Assembly (NCBI GenBank): GCA_020025295.1
Contig: JAHHSJ010000001.1
Location: forward strand, 62,001-126,000
Length of the DNA stretch: 64,000 nucleotides
Direction of reading: 5' to 3'
DNA from: Oscillospiraceae bacterium
Lineage (GTDB): Bacteria; Bacillota; Clostridia; Oscillospirales; Oscillospiraceae
Part shown: one piece after another, positions 50,682 through 58,480 of the stretch
Layout: each line of letters begins with the position of its first letter
Position numbering within the stretch: position 1 is the first letter of the stretch
Notes under the pieces: generated by a model
Told to the model about the DNA's origin: nothing
Seen by the model: only the letters and a program-made list of their open reading frames with translations
Databases searched by the model: none
Made by a program: the position numbers and the translations under genes

Positions 50682-51327
50682 GCGGAGCGAGTTTCGCTGG
50701 CAGATGGTTGTCAGCTCTGTGGTGGTTTTGCTGCCCATGCTGATGGGCGTCGTGTTCTGGAATGGGCTGCCGGAGTGGATGCCAATTCATTGGGATGCGA
50801 CGGGCAGTCCCAACGGGTACGCCCTGCGGTGGATTGCAGTGTTTGTGCTGCCGCTGGTATTGCTGGCGGTGCATTGGATCTGCCTGTTTTTCACCCTGCG
50901 GGACCCGGGCAATGAGCGGCAGAACAAAAAGGCGCTGAGCGTGGTGTTTTGGCTGATACCGGTGCTCTCTCTGGCCATGGGAGGCCTGATGTACACCTTA
51001 GCCATGAACCACCCGTTTCATACGGAGCAGATCAATGCCCTCGTTTTTGGACTGATGTTTGTGGTGATTGGCAACTATTTGCCGAAAATCCGCCGCAATA
51101 GTACCTTGGGCATCAAGCTGCCTTGGACCCTCAGCAGTGAGGAAAACTGGAACAAAACCCACCGGTTTTCCAGCCGGCTGTGGATTGCGGCCGGTATTGC
51201 CATCCTCGTTGCGGCGCCGATGTCCACGAATGTGATCCTGCCGGTGATGATTGTGAGCATTTTCGCAGCGGCACTCGTCCCCATCGGCTACTCCTATCAT
51301 TACGCAAAAAAGTACGAATCCAGATAA
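50662..51327 (+). CDS. sdpI: SdpI-family membrane protein
   Basis: This 221-residue, six-TM protein has an N-terminal DUF1648 part (MPIHWDATGSPNGYALRW) and the SdpI signature region LVFGLMFVVIGNYLPKIRRN, then LGIKLPWTLSSEENWNKTHR. SdpI gives immunity to the SdpC killing factor and transmits a signal to SdpR; many homologues lack a cognate toxin. It is translationally coupled to the ArsR-type gene. A terminator follows. Confidence 0.9.
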   Translation: MKHLWNERSEFRWQMVVSSVVVLLPMLMGVVFWNGLPEWMPIHWDATGSPNGYALRWIAVFVLPLVLLAVHWICLFFTLRDPGNERQNKKALSVVFWLIPVLSLAMGGLMYTLAMNHPFHTEQINALVFGLMFVVIGNYLPKIRRNSTLGIKLPWTLSSEENWNKTHRFSSRLWIAAGIAILVAAPMSTNVILPVMIVSIFAAALVPIGYSYHYAKKYESR

Positions 51328-51330
51328 GAA

Positions 51331-51366
51331 AAAGGCAGCAGGAAGGTTCCTGCTGCCTTTTTTGTG
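51331..51366. terminator. Terminator of the sdpRI-like operon
   Basis: A 13-bp stem (AAAGGCAGCAGGA and complement) with an AGGT loop and a T6 run; convergent with the next minus gene. Confidence 0.92.
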
Positions 51367-51373
51367 GATGAAA

Positions 51374-51790
51374 TTATAAATCGTCGATCAGGTTTTTGCC
51401 CTCCTTGAACAACTTGTGGTGTTTGAGAATACGCAGACCGTATTGCACACCATACAGCAGCGCTACGCTGAGAACGGAAAGGAAAATGTCCAGTGCGGAG
51501 TTGCTGCCCACGATCATGTGACGGGCCACCAGGAAGACCAACACCTCGATCACATTGCCGGCGCTGGGTTTGCAGAGCATTTTCACAAACTCGATGCCTA
51601 CCACCACATTGAACATATCCTCCATAAACAGAAGGAAGTCAGTGGTGTTCCGGGAGGAGAACAGCAGCTCGGCGCCGTGGGGGATGTAATAAAACAGGGA
51701 GAAAATCAAACCGACGACGACCAGAACAGCGATAATCAGTTCAATAATGTCGCAGATTTTGTGGATTGCCTGATAAATTTTTTCGTTCAT
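51374..51790 (-). CDS. PsiE-like membrane protein
   Basis: This 138-residue protein has four TM helices, with a pattern resembling phosphate-starvation-inducible PsiE (MEDMFNVVVGIEFVKMLC, then VIEVLVFLVARHMIV). The ATG at 51790 has CGGAGG upstream; the longer frame from 51868 is rejected. It lies 41 bp from the zinc-ribbon gene upstream on the same strand. The family assignment is tentative and the function unknown. Confidence 0.6.
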   Translation of the reverse strand: MNEKIYQAIHKICDIIELIIAVLVVVGLIFSLFYYIPHGAELLFSSRNTTDFLLFMEDMFNVVVGIEFVKMLCKPSAGNVIEVLVFLVARHMIVGSNSALDIFLSVLSVALLYGVQYGLRILKHHKLFKEGKNLIDDL

Positions 51791-51831
51791 TGGGAACCTC
51801 CGTAAGATGTAATATGCGGGGGTACAGGAAT

Positions 51832-52350
51832 TCAGCGGTAGCAGAACAGGGTAAGGCTGCCGCTGCACCAGCCCAGAGAAAGGGGCAGATCCAACTTGCA
51901 GCTGACCTCGTATTCCGGGTGTTCCTTGCGCCAGTGTTCATACTGCTTGTTCAGTGCGGTGCCGCTCTTTTTTCGGGACAGACCGAAGTCGTTGCGGCTG
52001 TCGATCATTACACCCAGCTGATAGTGCCGGGAATCGTCGCTTTCCACATAGTCCAGCTCCAGCCGTTCCAGCACGGGAACCAGTGTACCGGCCAGCAGAA
52101 TGGTGTCTGCCTCACAGCGCAGCCCCTGAATGTCCACCTGATGCTCCTCCAGCCAGCGAATGATGGGCAGGGAAGCCTGATCGTAGGTGGTTTTGGGCGG
52201 AAAGGTAAAGACCTGAGTTTTGCACTCAGTGGAAGTAACTTCCAGTTCCGGTTCTTTTTCCTCTGCCTTGCGGACGGCAAGATTTGCTCCGCATTTGGGG
52301 CAAAAACGGGAATCCTCCGGGATTTCCACCCCACAAAAACGACAAAACAT
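51832..52350 (-). CDS. Zinc-ribbon protein of unknown function
   Basis: This 172-residue protein starts with a zinc ribbon (MFCRFCGVEIPEDSRFCPKC), followed by a charged linker and a roughly 120-residue domain with no motif I know. GGGAGG precedes the ATG. It is probably co-transcribed with the phospholipase-like gene upstream (32 bp) and the PsiE-like gene downstream. Confidence 0.72.
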   Translation of the reverse strand: MFCRFCGVEIPEDSRFCPKCGANLAVRKAEEKEPELEVTSTECKTQVFTFPPKTTYDQASLPIIRWLEEHQVDIQGLRCEADTILLAGTLVPVLERLELDYVESDDSRHYQLGVMIDSRNDFGLSRKKSGTALNKQYEHWRKEHPEYEVSCKLDLPLSLGWCSGSLTLFCYR

Positions 52351-52382
52351 AGCCTTAACCTCCCTTGTTCACTGGGGATACT

Positions 52383-53087
52383 TTACCATATCGGATGCGG
52401 CTTTGCAATGCGTTTTCCCTGAAAGTCCAGTTCCGGCAGGAAGTCCAGAGGGGCGTCCCCGGACAGGGCATCCAGCAGCAGCTCCGAGAAATGCACACAG
52501 CGCTCCACCGAAGAGCGCAGCCGCACTTCCAACAGGGAGGTCACATCAGACCGACCGCCGTAGTGGCCAACGGTGGCAGTGGTGAAGGAGAACCGATAAA
52601 AATTCTTCAGCGCTCGCCCAAAGCCGGGGCCGGTGAGACCGGGACAGCCGATGGCAGCGGCGGCAAAGCTGTCGCTGTCGTAGCGAGGCTCCGGGTCCAG
52701 AGGGTACTGGCGGTGCAGCCTGCGGTCCAGCGCCAGCTCCAGAATGGCGTGGGTGATGGGTCCGTGGCAGTTGGCCAGAACCACCGGATGACAGACCTCG
52801 TCCAGAAGGTAGTGGCTGAACCAGCCCAAAGCGTAGCCGGCAGCCTGCGGTTGGGAGAGCTGTCCCCGATAGCGTTCCAGCACGATGCGGGGCGGTTCGT
52901 TGTGCTGGGCGTGGCCCAGAACGACGAATGGATTTCGCTGATTCAGTGAGTAAAAAAACAGAGGATCAGGGCCGTAGAGCCCCAGCTGGAACCCGGCGTT
53001 CTGTCCATCCAGCTGCTGCCGGATCGTGGTGGGGAATGCGTTCCAGACCAGATTGCCAAACACACGGTGCGCATAATAATGAGGCAT
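52383..53087 (-). CDS. Zinc-dependent phospholipase C-like protein
   Basis: This 234-residue protein resembles the PF00882 zinc-dependent phospholipase C family: N-terminal HYYAHRVFGNLVW, YGPDPLFFY, the His-rich VLGHAQHNEPP and WFSHYLLDEVCHPVV, with histidines and Asp/Glu at metal-ligand-like positions. No signal peptide, so it probably acts inside the cell; the substrate is unknown. GAAAGGAGGG precedes ATG 53087; the longer frame from 53297 is not supported. Confidence 0.75.
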   Translation of the reverse strand: MPHYYAHRVFGNLVWNAFPTTIRQQLDGQNAGFQLGLYGPDPLFFYSLNQRNPFVVLGHAQHNEPPRIVLERYRGQLSQPQAAGYALGWFSHYLLDEVCHPVVLANCHGPITHAILELALDRRLHRQYPLDPEPRYDSDSFAAAAIGCPGLTGPGFGRALKNFYRFSFTTATVGHYGGRSDVTSLLEVRLRSSVERCVHFSELLLDALSGDAPLDFLPELDFQGKRIAKPHPIW

Positions 53088-53225
53088 ATGGTACCCTCCT
53101 TTCCGAAATGTGGTCTCATTATAACAGCCTTCGGGGGAAAAATACACAGGGAAGGGCTGGAAGCACAAGAACTTAACGAAATTTTTATAAAATATGGGTA
53201 AAACTGTGGGAATTTTCAGATGCCC

Positions 53226-53254
53226 TTGCTTGAAAATGGTAATTGTGCTAGAAT
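53226..53254 (+). promoter_or_regulatory. Promoter of asnA
   Basis: TTGCTT (53226-53231), 17 bp, TAGAAT (53249-53254) with an upstream TG, 41 bp before the start. Confidence 0.72.
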
Positions 53255-53295
53255 GTGCTTTACTACATTGCATCGATGAATGGAGGAGACCTTCC

Positions 53296-54297
53296 ATGAC
53301 AGTTATTCCTGAATATTATCACTCCGAGCTCTCGATTTATGACACCCAGCGTGCCATCGAGCGGATCAAGCATATCTTTTTGAAGAAGCTGTGTGCGGCA
53401 CTGCATCTGGTGCGTGTCAGCGCACCTCTGGTGGTGGACCCGAATATGGGCATCAACGATAACCTCAGCGGCGTGGAGCGTCCGGTGCGATTTGATGTGC
53501 CCTGTGTGGGCAGCGATGCGGAAATCGTCCACTCTCTGGCTAAGTGGAAGCGGCTTGCGCTGCACACCTATGATTTCCAGCCCGGCCGGGGTCTGGTCAC
53601 CGACATGAACGCCATCCGCCGGGATGAGGACCTGGACAACCTTCACTCCATCTATGTGGACCAGTGGGACTGGGAAAAGGTGATGCTGCCGGAGGAGCGG
53701 ACGGTGGAGTATCTGGAGGATACCGTGCGGCGCATTGTCACCGCCATCTGCGGCACGCTGGACGAGCTGAAGTGGCAGTATCCCCAGCTGGAAACCGAGT
53801 TTTGTCGGGATGTCACCTTCATCACCACGCAGGAGCTGGAGGACCTTTATCCGGACCTCACCCCCAAGGAGCGGGAGAACCGGATCGTAGCGGAGCATCA
53901 CACGGTGTTCCTGCGGAACATCGGCGGCGCACTTCGCAGCGGCAAGCCTCACGACAACCGTGCCCCGGACTACGATGACTGGAAGCTGAACGGCGACCTG
54001 TTCTTCTGGGACGAGGTGCTGGGCTGTGCGATGGAAGTGAGCAGCATGGGTATCCGTGTCAGCCCGGAATCTCTGGATCACCAGCTGACGGAGGCCGGCT
54101 GTGATGACCGCCGGGACCTGCCCTTCCACCGTATGCTGCTTAACGGCTGCCTGCCCTATACCGTGGGCGGCGGCATCGGACAGAGCCGCCTTTGTATGCT
54201 GATGCTGGGCAAGGCTCATATCGGCGAGGTGCAGTCCTCTCTCTGGGATCAGGAAACCCTGAAACAGTGCAGAGATGCGGATGTGCAGCTGCTTTAA
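53296..54297 (+). CDS. asnA: Aspartate-ammonia ligase (asparagine synthetase A)
   Basis: This 333-residue class-II-tRNA-synthetase-like enzyme makes asparagine from aspartate, ammonia and ATP. Signatures are APLVVDPNMGINDNLSGVER, VDQWDWEKVM, HDNRAPDYDDW, LNGDLFFWDEVLGCAMEVSS and GGGIGQSRLCMLMLGKAHIG. GGAGG lies about 9 bases before the ATG at 53296. It is monocistronic with its own promoter and terminator. Confidence 0.96.
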   Translation: MTVIPEYYHSELSIYDTQRAIERIKHIFLKKLCAALHLVRVSAPLVVDPNMGINDNLSGVERPVRFDVPCVGSDAEIVHSLAKWKRLALHTYDFQPGRGLVTDMNAIRRDEDLDNLHSIYVDQWDWEKVMLPEERTVEYLEDTVRRIVTAICGTLDELKWQYPQLETEFCRDVTFITTQELEDLYPDLTPKERENRIVAEHHTVFLRNIGGALRSGKPHDNRAPDYDDWKLNGDLFFWDEVLGCAMEVSSMGIRVSPESLDHQLTEAGCDDRRDLPFHRMLLNGCLPYTVGGGIGQSRLCMLMLGKAHIGEVQSSLWDQETLKQCRDADVQLL

Positions 54298-54307
54298 TAA
54301 AACTTCA

Positions 54308-54346
54308 AAGGACCGTTTCCAAACCATCGGAAACGGTCCTTTTTTG
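54308..54346 (+). terminator. Terminator of asnA
   Basis: A 14-bp stem (AAAGGACCGTTTCC and complement) with a 7-8 base loop and T6. Confidence 0.92.
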
Positions 54347-54442
54347 CGCTCTTTTGCAGGGAAATCGGTTGAAATCGTGAGGTATGAGCCGCCGCCCAAT
54401 GGGACAGAATATGGAAAGAAACGGAAAAAGGAGGTGCCGGGA

Positions 54443-54628
54443 ATGGAACCACTGACCGTAAAGGAACTTGCAGCGCTGGAGAGCCAGCTGGAGCTGGAGC
54501 AGCTTTTGGTGTACAAGTGCCGGGAGGCGGCAGAAGCCACCACCGATCAGCAGCTGCGTGGTCAGTTTCGCAGCTATGCCCAACAGCATAAGATTAACTA
54601 TATGACACTTTTGCAGTTTTTGGAGTGA
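54443..54628 (+). CDS. Small helical protein, coat-associated type
   Basis: This 61-residue helical protein (LTVKELAALESQLELEQLLV, then YKCREAAEATTDQQ) has an ATG preceded by AAAGGAGG. It looks like the short ferritin-like partners that precede CotF-type coat genes in Clostridia, and a CotF-like gene follows 13 bp downstream. Role in the spore coat is inferred from context only. Confidence 0.65.
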   Translation: MEPLTVKELAALESQLELEQLLVYKCREAAEATTDQQLRGQFRSYAQQHKINYMTLLQFLE

Positions 54629-54641
54629 AGGAGCGGGAACG

Positions 54642-54896
54642 ATGACAGATCAACAGCGGCTTGCGGATATTTGGACTACGGAAAAGAAGCTGACGGAGAA
54701 CTATGACGCCTTTGCGTCGGACTGCGTCCATCTCGCTTTGCGCAATGAGCTGCTCAAGGCGCTGGCACGCAGCCACAGCACCCAGACGGAGCTGCTCCTG
54801 ACGGCACAGAACCGGGGGTGGAGCCGAAGTGAACCGGCGCAGCAGCAGCGGATTCAGCAGGTGAGAACACGCTTTTGGGCGGAGCAGCCGGTCTGA
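54642..54896 (+). CDS. CotF-family spore coat protein
   Basis: This 84-residue protein matches the Coat F family pattern: an N-terminal two-helix region (TTEKKLTENYDAFASDCVHL), LRNELLKALARSHSTQTELL and the C-terminal RGWSRSEPAQQQRIQQVRTR. CotF proteins are built into the outer spore layers late in sporulation, normally under SigK. GGAGCGGG is before the ATG. No separate promoter was identified for this pair. Confidence 0.8.
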   Translation: MTDQQRLADIWTTEKKLTENYDAFASDCVHLALRNELLKALARSHSTQTELLLTAQNRGWSRSEPAQQQRIQQVRTRFWAEQPV

Positions 54897-54930
54897 TGGA
54901 GGGCCCGGTTGAGAAAGGGGGAACAAAGAC

Positions 54931-56097
54931 ATGAAAAAAGGGAATCTCTTGCTCAGCGGTTACTATCTCTTCTATTTTGCGGCGCAGGGCTGTGCCGCAT
55001 CCTTCCTCAATGTCTATCTGGAGGAGGGGCTTGGCTTTGACGGAACCAAGCTGGGCTGGTACCATGCAGCGACAGCCTTGGCTCCGGCGCTCATCTTGCC
55101 GTTATTTGCCCATTTGGCGGATGAAAACGGAAAGGGAAAGTGGCTGCTGTCCGGAGGACTGCTCCTGCTGATTGGAGCAAGCTGGGGCTTGGGCCTGCAA
55201 AGCGCCTTGCCGGGAGCAATCCTCTGGGGGGCAGGCTGGGAGTGCGCCAGAAGCCTCTGCGTGTCCATGGCAGACCGCAGCACCATGCTGCTCCGGGGCA
55301 GCGGCTACGGCTCCACCCGAAGCGCCGGTTCTCTGGGGTTTCTGCTGGGGGGCGGTTTGATGGGAGCGCTGGCGGAATGGTGGGGGTTGGAGTATGTCCT
55401 GTTTCCCGTTTACGCCGGTCTGATCGGAGCGGCACTGCTCTGTGCGGTGGGCTTTCCCACAGTGAAAACAAAACAGACCCCGCAAACGGCTCAAAAGCCG
55501 CTGCGGAGTCTGTGGAAACTTCCGTTGATGTGGTTTGCGCTGCTGATGGCAGCACTGAGCACCGTGGGCGTCAGCGTATTGCAGCCCTTTCTGGGCACCC
55601 ATCTGGTGATGACCATGGGGGTGTCCGAAGGAGTTTTGGGGTGGAACACCCTGCTGTGTGTCGGCCCGGAACTGGTGCTGCTGCCGCTGTTCGGAAAAAA
55701 GTGGCTGCCCCGATGGGGGTTCCGGGTGTCCTTTTTGGTGACCACGCTGGCCTTAGCGGTGCGGTGCATCCTCTATGCCATCGCTCCTACTCCGGCGGTG
55801 TTTTTGGCGGCATCGCTGCTCTACGCCTTCAGTATGTGTGCCTCCACCGTGGTGGTGCTCACCTTTTTGCAGGCCATCGTGCCCCAGGCACAGTACGGCG
55901 GAGCGGTGCTGCTGTCCACTGCGGTATCCACCGTGGGCAGAGCGCTGTTCGGCTGGCTCTTTGGGGTGTTGTACCGGAGCCTTGGCAGCGGCAGTATCTT
56001 CTGGTTCCTTGCCGGGTTGTCACTGGCCGGAGCGGCGCTGGTGTGGAAACTTAAAATTCCAGTTCCAGTTCCACAGGGCAGTGGTCGCTGCCCATGA
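54931..56097 (+). CDS. MFS transporter (MFS_1-like)
   Basis: This 388-residue protein has about 12 TM segments, in the nucleoside/sugar-type MFS_1-like group by its N-terminus (GYYLFYFAAQGCAASFLNVY). DRSTMLLRGSGYGSTRSAGSLG around helix 4-5 resembles the group's conserved loop. AAAGGGGGA precedes ATG 54931. It follows the coat genes by 34 bp and may be co-transcribed. Its last 47 bp overlap the 3' end of xth on the other strand. The substrate is unknown. Confidence 0.85.
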   Translation: MKKGNLLLSGYYLFYFAAQGCAASFLNVYLEEGLGFDGTKLGWYHAATALAPALILPLFAHLADENGKGKWLLSGGLLLLIGASWGLGLQSALPGAILWGAGWECARSLCVSMADRSTMLLRGSGYGSTRSAGSLGFLLGGGLMGALAEWWGLEYVLFPVYAGLIGAALLCAVGFPTVKTKQTPQTAQKPLRSLWKLPLMWFALLMAALSTVGVSVLQPFLGTHLVMTMGVSEGVLGWNTLLCVGPELVLLPLFGKKWLPRWGFRVSFLVTTLALAVRCILYAIAPTPAVFLAASLLYAFSMCASTVVVLTFLQAIVPQAQYGGAVLLSTAVSTVGRALFGWLFGVLYRSLGSGSIFWFLAGLSLAGAALVWKLKIPVPVPQGSGRCP

Positions 56098-56806
56098 TTT
56101 CGGGATGAATGGAAGCCCCGGTCATGTGGGGCACCAGACGGTCGGACACGATGAAATAGTCAATGCGCCAGCCGGCATTGTTGGCTCTGGCATTGAAGCG
56201 GTAGCTCCACCAAGAGTAGGCACCGGCCAAATCGGGGTAGAGGTGGCGGAAGGAGTCGGTAAAACCGCTGGACAGCAGGGTGCGCATGCAGTCCCGTTCC
56301 TGATCGGAGAAACCGGCGTTGCCCCGGTTGGACTTGGGGTTTTTCAGGTCGATTTCTTCCTTGGCTACATTCAGGTCGCCGCAGTAGACCACCGGCTTGA
56401 CCTTGTCCAGCTCCATCAGGTAGTCCCGGAGGTCTGCCTCCCACTGCTGGCGGTACTCAATGCGCTTGAGTCCGTCCTGAGCATTGGGAGTGTAGCAGCA
56501 GACCAAGTAGAACTGCTCCATTTCCAGCGTGATGAGCCGGCCCTCGGTGTTGTGTTCCGGCTTGTCCATGCCGTAGCGGACGCTGAGGGGCTGTTCCCGG
56601 CAGAAGATTGCGGTGCCGGAATAGCCCTTCTTTTCCGCGTAGTTCCAGTACTGGTGATAGCCTTCCAGCGGCAGCTCCACCTGACCCTCCTGCAATTTGG
56701 TTTCCTGCAGGCAGAAGAAGTCGGCATCCAGAGCGGCAAAGGAGGCCTCAAAGTCTTTTTTCAGACAGGCACGCAGCCCGTTTACATTCCAAGAGATGAA
56801 TTTCAT
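56051..56806 (-). CDS. xth: Exodeoxyribonuclease III
   Basis: This 251-residue AP endonuclease/3'-exonuclease of the EEP fold is used in base-excision repair. Motifs in order: WNVNGLRA, LQETKLQ, YCGDLNVAKEEID, NPKSNRGNAGFSDQER, RIDYFIVSD and the catalytic SDHCPVELE at the C-terminus. The start overlaps the pepD stop by four bases (ATGA), so it is the second gene of a pepD-xth operon. It is convergent and overlapping with the MFS gene. Confidence 0.96.
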   Translation of the reverse strand: MKFISWNVNGLRACLKKDFEASFAALDADFFCLQETKLQEGQVELPLEGYHQYWNYAEKKGYSGTAIFCREQPLSVRYGMDKPEHNTEGRLITLEMEQFYLVCCYTPNAQDGLKRIEYRQQWEADLRDYLMELDKVKPVVYCGDLNVAKEEIDLKNPKSNRGNAGFSDQERDCMRTLLSSGFTDSFRHLYPDLAGAYSWWSYRFNARANNAGWRIDYFIVSDRLVPHMTGASIHPEIMGSDHCPVELELEF

Positions 56807-58242
56807 GCGTCATCCTCCTCGCTCGGTACGGTGACCAGTTTGATGATAAGCTGGGTCAGGGTGGAGATGGACTCCAGCGTGACTCGCTCACTGACGGAGT
56901 GAGCGTCGGAAATTTCGGCGCCCAAAGACACACCGGAGAGGTGAGGGGCCTTTTCCAGAATGCGGGAGGCTTCCAGACCCACATGGACGGCGGTAGCCTC
57001 CATCTCATGTCCGGTGATGCTGTGATAGCACTGCTGCACCCGGGCGAGGAAGGGGTCCGTGTCCTTTCCGTCCCAAGGGGCGTAGCGGCTGACTTGGTTC
57101 TGAGTGAAGTGGAATTTCTTTGCGTCTGCCGCAGTCGAGGCGGCGATTTCATCCATATATGCATCGGTTGCGCAGCGGGCAAAGTGACGCACTTCCAGCA
57201 TATTGCCCACCTCGGTAATTACCGCCGGGTTGCCGGACTTTGCCACGGTGGAGGTGCAGTCGGTGCGCCATTCCAGTGCGCCCTGAGGCAGATTCATCAG
57301 GAAGGACAGCACATCCTTGCGGAAATCCTCAATCCAGCAGAGAAGCGGAGGTGCGCAGGGGACTGCAACGAGGGAAAGCTCCGGCTCGCTGTCGCCAAAT
57401 TCTTCCCGAAGGGCCTGCTCTGTGTGCTGGATGTAGTCAAAGAAACTGTCCAGATCGGTGGTGCAGACCAAAGCCTGCGCATAGGTGGGGATGGCGTTGT
57501 AGTTGTCGCCGCCGGAGAAATTGGCTACGGCGCCACCCCAGTCGTAGAGGACCTTTGCCAGCAGAGAGATGGCGTTGCCCCGGCCCCGGTGGATGTCGAA
57601 GCCGGAATGACCTCCGATCAGACCGGAGAGAATGACATGAAAGGCGCAGGGACGAACGGTGGGGGTGCGCTGGATGGGCTGCATCCAGCTCTGACGCAGA
57701 CCGCCGGCCGAGGCGAAGATGGCGGCGTCAGAGCGGAAAGCGTCCAGATTGATGTAATACTGAAAACCTTCCAGCCATTTCGGGTCCAGAGCGGCGGCAC
57801 CCAGCAGACCACGCTCCTCACAGGCGGTGAAGAGCAGCTGGATTTCGCCGTGGACCAGATCGGTGCGCTGGGCGAGGTGGAGCATGACGGCAACGCCGAT
57901 GCCGTTGTCCGCACCCAGAGTGCTTCGCCCGTCAGAGCGAAGGTATTCCCCGTCGTTCACCACCTTGACGGCATCGTGAGCGGGGTTCCATCGGGAGCCG
58001 GGAGCGGCCACACAGACCATGTCGGTGTGTGCCTGCAGAATGATGCCCGGTACATCCTCCATGCCCGGGGTGGCGGGCAGGATGCAGCGCAGGTTGTGGG
58101 CCTGATCCATCTGGGACATCAGCCCCAAATCGGAAAGCATCTTGGCAATAAATGCAGTGATAGCGCCCTCACCACCGGAAGGGTGGGGGATGGCGGAGAG
58201 TCGGGTAAACAGCTGACATACAGCGGAAAGAGTAGGATCCAT
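56803..58242 (-). CDS. pepD: Aminoacyl-histidine dipeptidase (M20, PepD-like)
   Basis: This 479-residue cytosolic zinc dipeptidase of the M20C group has metal/catalytic motifs LQAHTDMVC, LGADNGIGVAVML and FTACEERGLLGAAAL, then SGLIGGHSGFDIHRGRGN of the lid and dimerisation domain, and ISDAHSVSERVTLESI at the C-terminus. It hydrolyses Xaa-His and other dipeptides. The ATG at 58242 has AAAGGAG about 10 bases upstream; a TTG at 58251 is also in frame. It is the first gene of a two-gene operon with xth. Confidence 0.92.
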   Translation of the reverse strand: MDPTLSAVCQLFTRLSAIPHPSGGEGAITAFIAKMLSDLGLMSQMDQAHNLRCILPATPGMEDVPGIILQAHTDMVCVAAPGSRWNPAHDAVKVVNDGEYLRSDGRSTLGADNGIGVAVMLHLAQRTDLVHGEIQLLFTACEERGLLGAAALDPKWLEGFQYYINLDAFRSDAAIFASAGGLRQSWMQPIQRTPTVRPCAFHVILSGLIGGHSGFDIHRGRGNAISLLAKVLYDWGGAVANFSGGDNYNAIPTYAQALVCTTDLDSFFDYIQHTEQALREEFGDSEPELSLVAVPCAPPLLCWIEDFRKDVLSFLMNLPQGALEWRTDCTSTVAKSGNPAVITEVGNMLEVRHFARCATDAYMDEIAASTAADAKKFHFTQNQVSRYAPWDGKDTDPFLARVQQCYHSITGHEMEATAVHVGLEASRILEKAPHLSGVSLGAEISDAHSVSERVTLESISTLTQLIIKLVTVPSEEDDA

Positions 58243-58480
58243 GGTGAACAAGCTCCTTTCCTACATAGGCAACGGGGGAACACGCTTCCGGACGGCAGAC
58301 CCACAGGGCTGCATTGTGCTGCGGAAGGAAATGTGTTAAAGTGACTGTAATGTGAGAAAAAAACGCCGTATTTTTGATACATACAAAGGGATCTGTAATC
58401 TTACCGAAAAAACGACTGATTTTGCTCCTAAAGTATGTTACCTGATTGTGGAGCAGATGTCAAAGGGAGATGTTTGCAAA

